A stretch of 10,659 nt of DNA from Candidatus Sulfopaludibacter sp. SbA3 (GTDB taxonomy: Bacteria > Acidobacteriota > Terriglobia > Bryobacterales > Bryobacteraceae): positions 1 to 10,659 of the forward strand of contig CAMAUG010000112.1 in the NCBI GenBank assembly GCA_945861255.1, in the 5' to 3' direction. The notes below the pieces were generated by a model, which worked only from the letters and a program-made list of their open reading frames with translations, made no database searches and was not told the origin of the DNA. Positions 1 to 7,942 of this stretch are shown in pieces. The number at the start of each line of letters is the position of its first letter. The first letter of the stretch is position 1. Made by a program: the position numbers and the translations under genes.

Positions 1-1
1 C

Positions 2-1078
2 GTGCATTCCGCGATGCCGCTGCGCACCGCCTACAAGCTGTGTCCGCAGGCGATTTTCGTCGAGGGCCACCGCGAGCGGTACATCGAGTGCTCCCGCCAG
101 GTATTCGCGGTACTCCAGAAATTTTCGCCGCGCGTGGAGATGGCGTCCATCGATGAAGCGTATCTGGACATGACGGGGACGGAGCGGCTGCACGGGCCAC
201 CGCTGGCCGCCGCGCACGCGCTGCACAACGCGGTCCGCGCGGCCACGAATTTGAATTGCTCCGTGGGTGCGGCGTCGTCGCGGCTAGTGGCCAAAGTGGC
301 TTCCGACCAGGCTAAGCCGCACGGCGTTTTGTGGATCATCCCCGGGCAGGAGGCGCGTTTCCTGGCGCCGCTCGACGTGCGAAGAATTCCGGGTGTCGGC
401 AGGGTCACGGAAAAGAATCTGCACGCGCACGGCATCCGCAAGGTGGGCGATCTGGCCGCGCTGGACGAGGCTTTTCTCACGGAAGAATTCGGCAACTGGG
501 CGCTGGCGCTGGCAGGCAAAGCGCGGGGTGAAGACGCCGGAGGATGGTTCGACGCGGAAATCGGCGAGGACAGTGGGCCGAAATCCGTCAGCCATGAGCA
601 TACGTTTTCCGCCGACACCAACGACCATGCGGCTCTGGATGCAACACTGGTTCGCCTATCTGAGATGGTGGCCCGGCGTTTGCGCGATCACCGTCTATAC
701 GCGCGAACGGTGCAGATCAAGCTTCGCTACTCCGATTTTTCCACCTTTACCAGAGCGCGCACTCTGGACCACGCCACGCAAATCGATGCTGAACTGGCGA
801 CCGCCGTGCGGGACCTGTTTCACAAGAACTGGACAGGCAAAGCAATCCGATTGCTGGGTGTCTACGCGCAATCGCTGGAGGACGGTGAAGGACAGACCAG
901 CCTGCTCGACGAAAACGCCACCGACAAGTGGCGCAAGACGCTGGTGGCCGTCGACAAGATGCGCGAGAAATTCGGCGACGGCACCGTGTCCCTGGCGGCC
1001 GGTTTGCGGGCGAACCTGCGCCCGCGCGTCCATGAGAATCCGGAGAACTTGCCGGGCAAAGATCCCCGCGCGAAGTAA
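2..1078 (+). CDS. dinB: DNA polymerase IV (Y-family), 5' end outside window
   Basis: Error-prone translesion DNA polymerase that extends primers past damaged template bases. The left edge cuts the gene. The first visible codons (VHSAMP) align with residues 53-58 of E. coli DinB as I recall it, so about 52 N-terminal residues, including the first metal-binding Asp motif, are missing. Counting from the first visible residue, the palm motif SIDEAYLD at 49-56 holds the catalytic Asp51-Glu52 pair. A helix-hairpin-helix thumb region containing IPGVGRVTEKN follows at about 125-154, then the little-finger domain, which begins near PKSVSHEHTF (193-202). QTSLL at 298-302, followed by an Arg/Lys-rich helix and REKFGD, resembles the internal clamp-binding peptide (QxxLF type) of actinobacterial and alphaproteobacterial DinB rather than the extreme C-terminal one of E. 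coli. The gene ends ten bases before a convergent gene. Family assignment is firm; a DinB2/DinB3-type paralogue cannot be excluded. Confidence 0.95.
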   Translation: MHSAMPLRTAYKLCPQAIFVEGHRERYIECSRQVFAVLQKFSPRVEMASIDEAYLDMTGTERLHGPPLAAAHALHNAVRAATNLNCSVGAASSRLVAKVASDQAKPHGVLWIIPGQEARFLAPLDVRRIPGVGRVTEKNLHAHGIRKVGDLAALDEAFLTEEFGNWALALAGKARGEDAGGWFDAEIGEDSGPKSVSHEHTFSADTNDHAALDATLVRLSEMVARRLRDHRLYARTVQIKLRYSDFSTFTRARTLDHATQIDAELATAVRDLFHKNWTGKAIRLLGVYAQSLEDGEGQTSLLDENATDKWRKTLVAVDKMREKFGDGTVSLAAGLRANLRPRVHENPENLPGKDPRAK

Positions 1079-1088
1079 GCGCAGGGAT

Positions 1089-3053
1089 TCACTCACCGCC
1101 GAGGGCGAACGCGAAGAACCCCGACGGCCCTCCGATGGCGACGTACTGTTGGCCGCCCACCATATAGGTCATCGGCGAGGCGCGCCATGCCTGTCCCGCG
1201 TTGTAGTGCCACAACCGTTTGCCCGTCTTGGCGTCCAGGGCAGTGAACTCGCCGCCGGAGTCTCCGAAAAACACCAGCCCGCCCGCCGTGGAGAGCGTTC
1301 CACTCGTGCTCCGCGTTCCCTGCATCTGGTAATCCCACACGGTTTTGCCGGTCTGAATATCCAGCGCGCGGAAATAGCTCCGGCTGCCGGGAGACATGGC
1401 GGCGTTGCCTCCAAACCATCGCTTGCCCAACTCGAACTTCTCAACCACTTTCTTGTAGACCGCGCACGTTTCATTCGCTTGAAAGAAGAAAAGCTTCGCA
1501 GCGGGACTATAGGACGCCGACATCCAATTGGTGCCGCCGCCCACCGCAGGGCATACCAGGGCGCCGTCAAAGGTGGGTTCCGAATTCGGATTGATCACCG
1601 GCTTGCCGTCCTTCCCGTATCCGTTGGTCCAGGTCACTTTTTGCAGATAGGGCTTGGCCAGCAGCAATTCCCCATTGGTGCGGTCCAGGACAAAGAAGTA
1701 CCCGTTGCGATCCGCGTGCACCAGCAGCTTGCGGGGACGCCCCTCCCAAGGTTCATCCACCATCAGCATGGGCTGCGATGCATCCCAATCGTGAGTGTCG
1801 TGCGGAGAGAACTGGTAATACCACTTCAGCTCGCCACTCTTCGGGCGGAGCGCGAGGACGCTGCCGGTGTACAGGTTGTCCCCCTTGCGCTCGTCGCCAT
1901 TGAAGTCCGGGCACGGATTGCCGACGGACCAATACAGCAGATCCAGGGCGGGATCGTAGGAGCCGGTTAACCATGTGGCGCCGCAGCCGTGTTCGAGGGC
2001 CGTGCCGATCCAGGTTTCCGAAAGCTTCTCGCCCGGCTTTGGGATGGTCCAGAAGCGCCACACCCGCTCTCCGGAGGACGCGCTGTAGGCATCCAGAAAG
2101 CCGCGCACGCCTTCTTCGCCGCCCGCCACTCCGGCCATCACCAGATCGCCGATCACCATGGGAGCGCCCGTGGCGGCGTACTGCTCATTAATGTGATCCG
2201 CCATTTCCGTGTCCCACAACTTGCGGCCCGATAAGCGATTCAGCGCTACCAGATGGGCATGATCGGTGGTCAAAAATACGCGGTCTCCGCCTACCGCGAT
2301 ACCCCGGTTGGCGCCTCCGCCGGCTTCGCCCAACAGACCGTCCGTGCGTGGCTGCTGGTAATGCCAGATCTGCCGCCCGGAGGCAGCATCCAGCGCCCAT
2401 ACTTCATTTACCGCGGTCACATACATGACGCCATCGACAACAACGGGAGTGGATTCGATGCGCGGGGCTTCGGGCGTGGGAAAGAACCACGCAGGGCTGA
2501 GCCGTTTCGCCGTCGTCGTATTGATCTGTGTGAGCGTGCTGTAACGGCTGCCCGTGTTATCGCCGTCGTAGCCGGGCCAATCCTGTTTGGGCGCGACCGG
2601 CCGCTCCTCATACACATCGCCATCGCGAACCAGCCGGTGCAACTTTCCATCCGCGGTCAGCAAGAACATATGGAAGTTGCTTTCCGCGCGAACCAATCCT
2701 TCGAGCGTGCCCCCGCCGGTTAACCGGACGCTGGCCATACGCGGCCCGGGTGCGCCGCGCGGCGTGGGCAGAGACCGGAGATGCGCAAGCAGGTCCGCCA
2801 TCTCCGCATTCGCGATCCGGTGCGCCGGCATTCCCTTGCGGCCGGTGCGAATCAAGGCCGCAGTTTGCTCGTTCGAGTTAACGGCCAGAAAAGTAAAGAG
2901 CGCGGGGCCGCGGTCACTCCCGTTTGCGTCGCCCCCGTGACAGGCGCCGCAGGAGGCTTCAAACAAACGCGCCCCGGGCGATCCGGCGGGCCGAGCCTGC
3001 TGCGCTGCGCACGTGACCGCGAGACAACCGAGCACCATCAATTTGGTTCGCAT
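1089..3053 (-). CDS. Exported cytochrome c–PQQ-type dehydrogenase fusion (quinohemoprotein)
   Basis: 654 residues, probably a periplasmic oxidoreductase that oxidises an alcohol, aldose or similar substrate with PQQ and passes electrons to its own haem c. Residues 1-20 look like a signal peptide. The cytochrome c domain follows: CGACH at 35-39 binds haem, and Met75 (KGMP) is the likely distal ligand. Residues 105-150 form a small beta-rich linker domain. From about 157 to the end is an eight-bladed PQQ propeller with repeated W-type blades such as ALDAASGRQIW (220-230) and ALDAKTGKRLWHY (605-617). GDNLYTG at 391-397 matches the methanol dehydrogenase segment with the catalytic Asp, so Asp392 is the likely base. 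The vicinal Cys-Cys of many PQQ alcohol dehydrogenases is absent; the corresponding region reads GGGANRG (245-251). The haem domain is N-terminal, whereas type II alcohol dehydrogenases carry it C-terminally. The ATG start has GGAAGAG just upstream. No PQQ synthesis genes lie nearby. Substrate is unknown. Confidence 0.9.
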   Translation of the reverse strand: MRTKLMVLGCLAVTCAAQQARPAGSPGARLFEASCGACHGGDANGSDRGPALFTFLAVNSNEQTAALIRTGRKGMPAHRIANAEMADLLAHLRSLPTPRGAPGPRMASVRLTGGGTLEGLVRAESNFHMFLLTADGKLHRLVRDGDVYEERPVAPKQDWPGYDGDNTGSRYSTLTQINTTTAKRLSPAWFFPTPEAPRIESTPVVVDGVMYVTAVNEVWALDAASGRQIWHYQQPRTDGLLGEAGGGANRGIAVGGDRVFLTTDHAHLVALNRLSGRKLWDTEMADHINEQYAATGAPMVIGDLVMAGVAGGEEGVRGFLDAYSASSGERVWRFWTIPKPGEKLSETWIGTALEHGCGATWLTGSYDPALDLLYWSVGNPCPDFNGDERKGDNLYTGSVLALRPKSGELKWYYQFSPHDTHDWDASQPMLMVDEPWEGRPRKLLVHADRNGYFFVLDRTNGELLLAKPYLQKVTWTNGYGKDGKPVINPNSEPTFDGALVCPAVGGGTNWMSASYSPAAKLFFFQANETCAVYKKVVEKFELGKRWFGGNAAMSPGSRSYFRALDIQTGKTVWDYQMQGTRSTSGTLSTAGGLVFFGDSGGEFTALDAKTGKRLWHYNAGQAWRASPMTYMVGGQQYVAIGGPSGFFAFALGGE

Positions 3054-3056
3054 AAG

Positions 3057-3063
3057 CTCTTCC
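3057..3063 (-). promoter_or_regulatory. Ribosome binding site of the PQQ dehydrogenase gene
   Basis: On the minus strand the leader reads GGAAGAG, three bases before the ATG at 3053. This is the clearest Shine-Dalgarno-like sequence in the window. It supports the chosen start, which also leaves an intact signal peptide. Confidence 0.5.
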
Positions 3064-3093
3064 AGTGTATCTAGTTTAGCTTGGGGGCTTGAG

Positions 3094-3125
3094 TGATCGC
3101 GCCTCTGCCCGGAGAAGCGCGATCA
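3094..3125. repeat. Perfect 9-bp inverted repeat in the divergent intergenic region
   Basis: TGATCGCGC at 3094-3102 is repeated inverted as GCGCGATCA at 3117-3125, with a 14-base spacer. An inner CTC/GAG match (3103-3105 with 3112-3114) could lengthen the stem if two bases bulge. It lies in the 85-base gap between the leftward dehydrogenase and the rightward HAD gene, ending 13 bases before the HAD start. It could be an operator for a dimeric regulator or a leader hairpin on the HAD transcript. There is no T-run after it, so a terminator is unlikely. Confidence 0.5.
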
Positions 3126-3138
3126 TAGTGAGACAAGC

Positions 3139-3771
3139 ATGGATACACGCGCGGTTATCTTCGACTTTGGAGGCGTAATTTGCTTCCCACCGACGGAACA
3201 GCAGCTATCCGCGGCGGCGGCGCTCTGCGGACTCAGCACCGCCGAGTTTCTGCGGGCGTTTTGGTTAAAGAGGGGCGAGTACGACCGCGGGCAGGACGCT
3301 GTTTCCTACTGGCAGGACATCGGCGTCGCCGCCGGACGGAGCTACGACTCTGAGACGATCGCCGAACTGGTTCGCCGGGAAATTGAATTCTGGACGCGCT
3401 TCGACACTCGCGTGTTGCGGTGGGCGGCCCAATTGCGGGCGTCCGGTTTGCGCACCGGCATTCTCTCCAATCTCCCCAGGCCGTTGGGAGAAGCGCTGCG
3501 CGCCACGCCGGGGTTTCTGGATCACTTCGATCACGTCACGTTTTCCTATGAGCTCGGCGTGATCAAACCGGAACGTGAAATTTACCGGCACGCGATTGAA
3601 GGCGTCGGTGCCGCGCCGGAGCAGACGCTGTTCCTGGACGACCGCGCGGACAACGTCGAGGGCGGCCGCGCCACTGGTTTGCAGGCGCTTCTGTTCACGA
3701 CGTGGGAACATTTCGTGGCGCGCGATTGTGCCCGTTTCGGCTTGCCTGAGCCGCCCCGCCGAGCGCCCTGA
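3139..3771 (+). CDS. HAD-superfamily hydrolase, YihX-like (HAD-IA)
   Basis: 210-residue cytoplasmic HAD hydrolase, probably a phosphatase on a small phosphorylated metabolite. Motif I is FDFGGV with nucleophile Asp9. Position +2 is Gly11 instead of the usual Asp, as in E. coli YihX (FDLGNV) and related proteins. Motif II is ILSNL with Ser110, motif III is Lys143 in GVIKPEREIY, and motif IV is FLDDRADN with Asp167-Asp168. The four-helix cap sits between motifs I and II (about 16-90). Length and motif spacing are normal, so the enzyme looks intact. E. coli YihX is known to act on alpha-glucose-1-phosphate, but the substrate cannot be read from this sequence. It is the first gene of a probable + strand operon; the ATPase gene begins 27 bases after its stop. 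The leader has only a weak purine stretch (GTGAGA). The family is clear, the role is not. Confidence 0.88.
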   Translation: MDTRAVIFDFGGVICFPPTEQQLSAAAALCGLSTAEFLRAFWLKRGEYDRGQDAVSYWQDIGVAAGRSYDSETIAELVRREIEFWTRFDTRVLRWAAQLRASGLRTGILSNLPRPLGEALRATPGFLDHFDHVTFSYELGVIKPEREIYRHAIEGVGAAPEQTLFLDDRADNVEGGRATGLQALLFTTWEHFVARDCARFGLPEPPRRAP

Positions 3772-3777
3772 TACAAT
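3772..3777 (+). promoter_or_regulatory. Possible -10 element ahead of the ATPase gene
   Basis: TACAAT matches five of six bases of the TATAAT consensus and lies directly after the HAD stop codon, 21 bases before the ATPase ATG. The nearest -35-like string, TTGCCT at 3742-3747, is 24 bases upstream, too far for a standard sigma-70 spacer. It may be a secondary internal promoter or chance. Confidence 0.22.
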
Positions 3778-3798
3778 CCGTGTAGGACGAACGGCCTC

Positions 3799-5274
3799 AT
3801 GACCCCTACTAGTTTGCCCTCCACGCTGGGCGCGCTCCGCTCCACGCGTCACGAACACGTTCGCAGCGTCAAGGATGAGTTGCGCGACAATCTGATCTGC
3901 AAACTTCAGAAGAAGGAAGCTCTGTTTCCCGGCATTGTCGGGTTTGAGGACACCGTGGCGCCGCAGGTGGTCAACGCGGTGCTTTCCAAGCACAACTTCA
4001 TCCTGCTCGGATTACGCGGCCAGGCGAAGACTCGCTTGATCCGTATGCTGGTCACGCTGCTCGACGAGCACATTCCGTACGTGGCGGGCTGCGAGATTCA
4101 CGATCATCCGTTCGCGCCCATCTGCAAGCGGTGCCGGGCGCTGATCGCTGAAAAGGGCGACGCCACACCCGTCGCGTGGCTGGGGCGCGAAGCCCGCTAC
4201 GTGGAAAAACTTGCCACGCCGGACGTCACCATCGCGGATATGATCGGGGACATCGATCCCATCAAAGCCGCACGCACCGGCGAGAACATCGGGAGCGAAT
4301 TGACGGTGCATTACGGTCTGCTACCGCGCGCCAACCGCGGCATCTTCGCCATCAATGAATTGCCCGATCTGGCCGGCAAGATCCAAGTGGGCCTGTTCAA
4401 CATCATGCAGGAGGGAGACGTTCAGATCAAAGGCTACCCCGTGCGCCTGCCGCTGGACCTGATGATGGTGTTCACCGCGAATCCGGAAGACTACACGGCG
4501 CGCGGAAAGATCATCACTCCGCTCAAGGATCGCATCGGCAGTGAAATCCGGACGCATTATCCGGTGACGCTCGGTCACGGCATCGAGATCACTGAACAGG
4601 AAGCCTGGACGAACCGTAAGACCCCGCTCGAATTGCACGTGCCGGATTACATTCGCGAATTGATCGAGCAGATCGCGTTTTCGGCGCGCGAAGACAAGCG
4701 CGTGGACAAACGATCCGGCGTCAGCCAGCGTCTGCCGATTTCAGTGCTGGAAAACGTGGTTTCGAACGCCGAGCGCCGCGCGCTGCTGGCGGGAGAGACC
4801 ACGGCCGTCCCGCGAGTGCTGGACGTTTACGCGGCGCTGCCCTCCATCACCGGGAAGCTGGAGTTGGAATACGAAGGGGAGCTGAAGGGCGGCGACGCCA
4901 TCGCGCGCGAGCTGATCCGGCTGGCCGTGGGCAAAGTGTTCACCGGCTACTACGAGGGCGAAAATCTGGCCAACATTGTGCAGTGGTTCGAACTCGGCGG
5001 GACGCTGAAGTTGGATGAAACGGTGGCTTCGGCTGAGATGGTTCGGCAACTGAATGGGATCCAAGGCCTGATGGAGCAAACCAAACGCCTGGGTCTGGCG
5101 GTCAGCGAGCCTGACGCCGTGCGCGCCGCCGCGGGCGAGTTTGTTCTGGAGGGTTTGTACGCGCATAAGCGTATCGGCAGGAGTGAAGAGACGGGATTTA
5201 CCGCGGGCGAGCGCCGCCGCGAGGCGCCAGGTCCGGACGAAGCCACGCGCAAGACCCGGCGGCAGTATCAATAG
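3799..5274 (+). CDS. MoxR/magnesium-chelatase-I-like AAA+ ATPase
   Basis: 491-residue cytoplasmic AAA+ ATPase of the MoxR/ChlI type. Such proteins form hexameric rings that work with a VWA partner to activate or assemble a client protein. Walker A is GLRGQAKT at 71-78 (Lys77, Thr78). Walker B is IFAINE at 182-187, with Asn186 where Asp is usual, before the catalytic Glu187. Sensor 1 is Asn228 in FTANPEDY. Arg245 in [10 protein letters not shown] is the likely arginine finger, and SGVSQR (306-311) the sensor 2 region. Between Walker A and B sits a Cys/His cluster (C98, H101, H103, C109, C112) that could bind zinc. The alpha-helical lid runs from about 280 to 350, followed by a C-terminal extension with a basic, probably disordered tail after 460. 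The nearest Shine-Dalgarno-like motif is AGGA, 11 bases before the ATG. The next gene encodes a VWA protein, which strengthens the assignment. MoxR subfamily and client are unknown. Confidence 0.9.
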   Translation: MTPTSLPSTLGALRSTRHEHVRSVKDELRDNLICKLQKKEALFPGIVGFEDTVAPQVVNAVLSKHNFILLGLRGQAKTRLIRMLVTLLDEHIPYVAGCEIHDHPFAPICKRCRALIAEKGDATPVAWLGREARYVEKLATPDVTIADMIGDIDPIKAARTGENIGSELTVHYGLLPRANRGIFAINELPDLAGKIQVGLFNIMQEGDVQIKGYPVRLPLDLMMVFTANPEDYTARGKIITPLKDRIGSEIRTHYPVTLGHGIEITEQEAWTNRKTPLELHVPDYIRELIEQIAFSAREDKRVDKRSGVSQRLPISVLENVVSNAERRALLAGETTAVPRVLDVYAALPSITGKLELEYEGELKGGDAIARELIRLAVGKVFTGYYEGENLANIVQWFELGGTLKLDETVASAEMVRQLNGIQGLMEQTKRLGLAVSEPDAVRAAAGEFVLEGLYAHKRIGRSEETGFTAGERRREAPGPDEATRKTRRQYQ

Positions 5275-5298
5275 CCGGCAAAGAGGAGCCGGCAAAGA
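5273..5298 (+). repeat. Tandem 12-bp duplication across the ATPase stop codon
   Basis: AGCCGGCAAAGA occurs at 5273-5284 and again at 5287-5298, separated by GG, giving a 14-base period. The first copy begins inside the TAG stop codon of the ATPase gene (5272-5274). The two copies occupy most of the 42-base gap before the VWA gene. The AGGAG made where the copies meet (5284-5288) is 28 bases from the VWA start, too far to serve as its ribosome binding site. Confidence 0.6.
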
Positions 5299-5316
5299 CG
5301 GTGAACGGCAAGCGTC

Positions 5317-6537
5317 ATGAAATCCATCCGCTACACGCGCTACACGGGAGACGACTTCGGCCTTAGCGCCGAAGATCTGCTGCAGGCGCTTTCGGATTTC
5401 TTCCTCAATAGCGGGTTCGACAACCCTTACATGCGCTTCGGCGAGTGGAATCAGAACACGCTCGAAAACCTGAAGCAGGCGTTGATGGACGCCATTGAGC
5501 GCGGTGAGATGTTCGACGCGGAGCGCGCCGAACAAATTCGCAAAGCGCTCGAAAACATGCCGCAGGAGGAAATCGATCAACTCCTGAACCGCTTGGTGCA
5601 AAAGTTGGTGGATGAAGGCTACATCACGACCGAACCGCAGAATGCCGGCGGCGGCGAAGGCAACGACGGGCAAGTGGAAGTCAAGATCACCGACAAGAGC
5701 GTCGACTTCCTGGGTTTCAAGACGTTGAAAGACCTGCTGGGATCGTTGGGCCATTCGAGTTTCGGCGCGCACGATACACGCGATATGGCCACCGGCGTGG
5801 AAGCTAGCGGTGCTTCCAAGCTCTACGAGTTCGGCGATGTGCTGAATCTGGATATCAGCGAGACTCTGTTTTCCGCGCTTCGCCGCGAAGGCTTGCAAGT
5901 GCCGTTGAATCTGGAATACGAGGATTTGCACGTGCACCAGAGCGAGTATCAGAGCTCCTGCGCGACGGTGTTGATGCTCGATTGCAGCCACAGCATGATT
6001 CTGTACGGCGAAGACCGCTTTACTCCGGCCAAGAAAGTCGCGCTGGCGCTGGCGCACTTGATCCGCACGCAGTATCCGGGTGATTCACTGCGCTGCGTGT
6101 TGTTCCATGATTCCGCCGAGGAACTGCGCATCGAAGAACTGGCGCGTGTACAGGTGGGTCCCTACTACACCAACACGCGCGATGGCCTGATTCTGGCGCA
6201 GCGTTTGCTGGCGCAGGAAAAGAAGGACATGAAGCAGATCGTCATGATCACCGACGGCAAACCCAGCGCGTTGACGTTGGAGGACGGGCGCATTTATAAG
6301 AACGCGTTCGGCCTCGACCCGCTGGTGATCAGCCGCACGCTTGAGGAAGTGAACCGCTGCAAGCGCCAGGGCATTTTGATCAACACCTTCATGCTGGCCA
6401 GCGATTACGGCCTGGTCAACTTCATCCAGAAGGTGACGGAGCTGTGCCGCGGCAAGGCGTACTTCACCACGCCATATACGTTGGGGCAATATCTGTTGAT
6501 GGACTACATGAACCGGAAGACTCGCACGATTCATTGA
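5317..6537 (+). CDS. VWA-domain (MIDAS) protein, partner of the upstream AAA+ ATPase
   Basis: 406 residues, no signal peptide or membrane segment, probably cytoplasmic. Residues 15-105 are helical and charged; 106-120 form a Gly/Asn-rich linker; a conserved-looking middle region (about 121-210) follows. The C-terminal half (about 215-395) is a von Willebrand A domain with a complete metal-ion-dependent adhesion site: DCSHS (Asp222, Ser224, Ser226), the Thr in YYTNTRDG (Thr285 or Thr287), and Asp313 in ITDGKPS. In magnesium chelatase, BchD binds BchI and the substrate complex through such a domain. By analogy this protein should link the ATPase ring to its client. It lacks the inactive AAA+ domain of true BchD/ChlD, so it is not a chlorophyll enzyme. 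The start is 42 bases after the ATPase stop, suggesting co-transcription. No good ribosome binding site precedes the ATG (only GGTGA about a dozen bases upstream), so translation may depend on the gene before. Client unknown. Confidence 0.88.
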   Translation: MKSIRYTRYTGDDFGLSAEDLLQALSDFFLNSGFDNPYMRFGEWNQNTLENLKQALMDAIERGEMFDAERAEQIRKALENMPQEEIDQLLNRLVQKLVDEGYITTEPQNAGGGEGNDGQVEVKITDKSVDFLGFKTLKDLLGSLGHSSFGAHDTRDMATGVEASGASKLYEFGDVLNLDISETLFSALRREGLQVPLNLEYEDLHVHQSEYQSSCATVLMLDCSHSMILYGEDRFTPAKKVALALAHLIRTQYPGDSLRCVLFHDSAEELRIEELARVQVGPYYTNTRDGLILAQRLLAQEKKDMKQIVMITDGKPSALTLEDGRIYKNAFGLDPLVISRTLEEVNRCKRQGILINTFMLASDYGLVNFIQKVTELCRGKAYFTTPYTLGQYLLMDYMNRKTRTIH

Positions 6538-6625
6538 TCGGCCGATGCAGCGCGTCAGTACGCTTGCCCGCGATTTTCCAAAGTCACCGTATAGCTATGG
6601 GCGATCAGTCGGGTCCTCCGGATGG

Positions 6626-7913
<1,288 letters not shown>

Positions 7914-7942
<29 letters not shown>

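Noticed and set aside
393..1970. A 525-codon + strand open frame overlapping dinB and the dehydrogenase
   Set aside because: It runs out of frame through dinB and then antisense through the dehydrogenase; its translation is rich in Arg, Trp and Pro, with no known domain.
5301..5366. Small 21-codon frame starting at GTG, with AGGAG 12 bases upstream
   Set aside because: It overlaps the VWA start in another frame, and the AGGAG arises from the junction of a tandem duplication. The peptide has no features that argue for selection.
4741..6057. A 438-codon open frame on the - strand across the end of the ATPase gene and the start of the VWA gene
   Set aside because: It is antisense to two genes with complete catalytic motifs, and its translation is low in domain-like features and rich in Gln, His and Arg, as shadow frames are.
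5317..6537. Reading the ATPase/VWA pair as magnesium chelatase for chlorophyll synthesis
   Set aside because: The VWA protein lacks the AAA+ half of BchD/ChlD, no BchH or other pigment gene is present, and MoxR-type pairs of this kind occur in non-photosynthetic bacteria.
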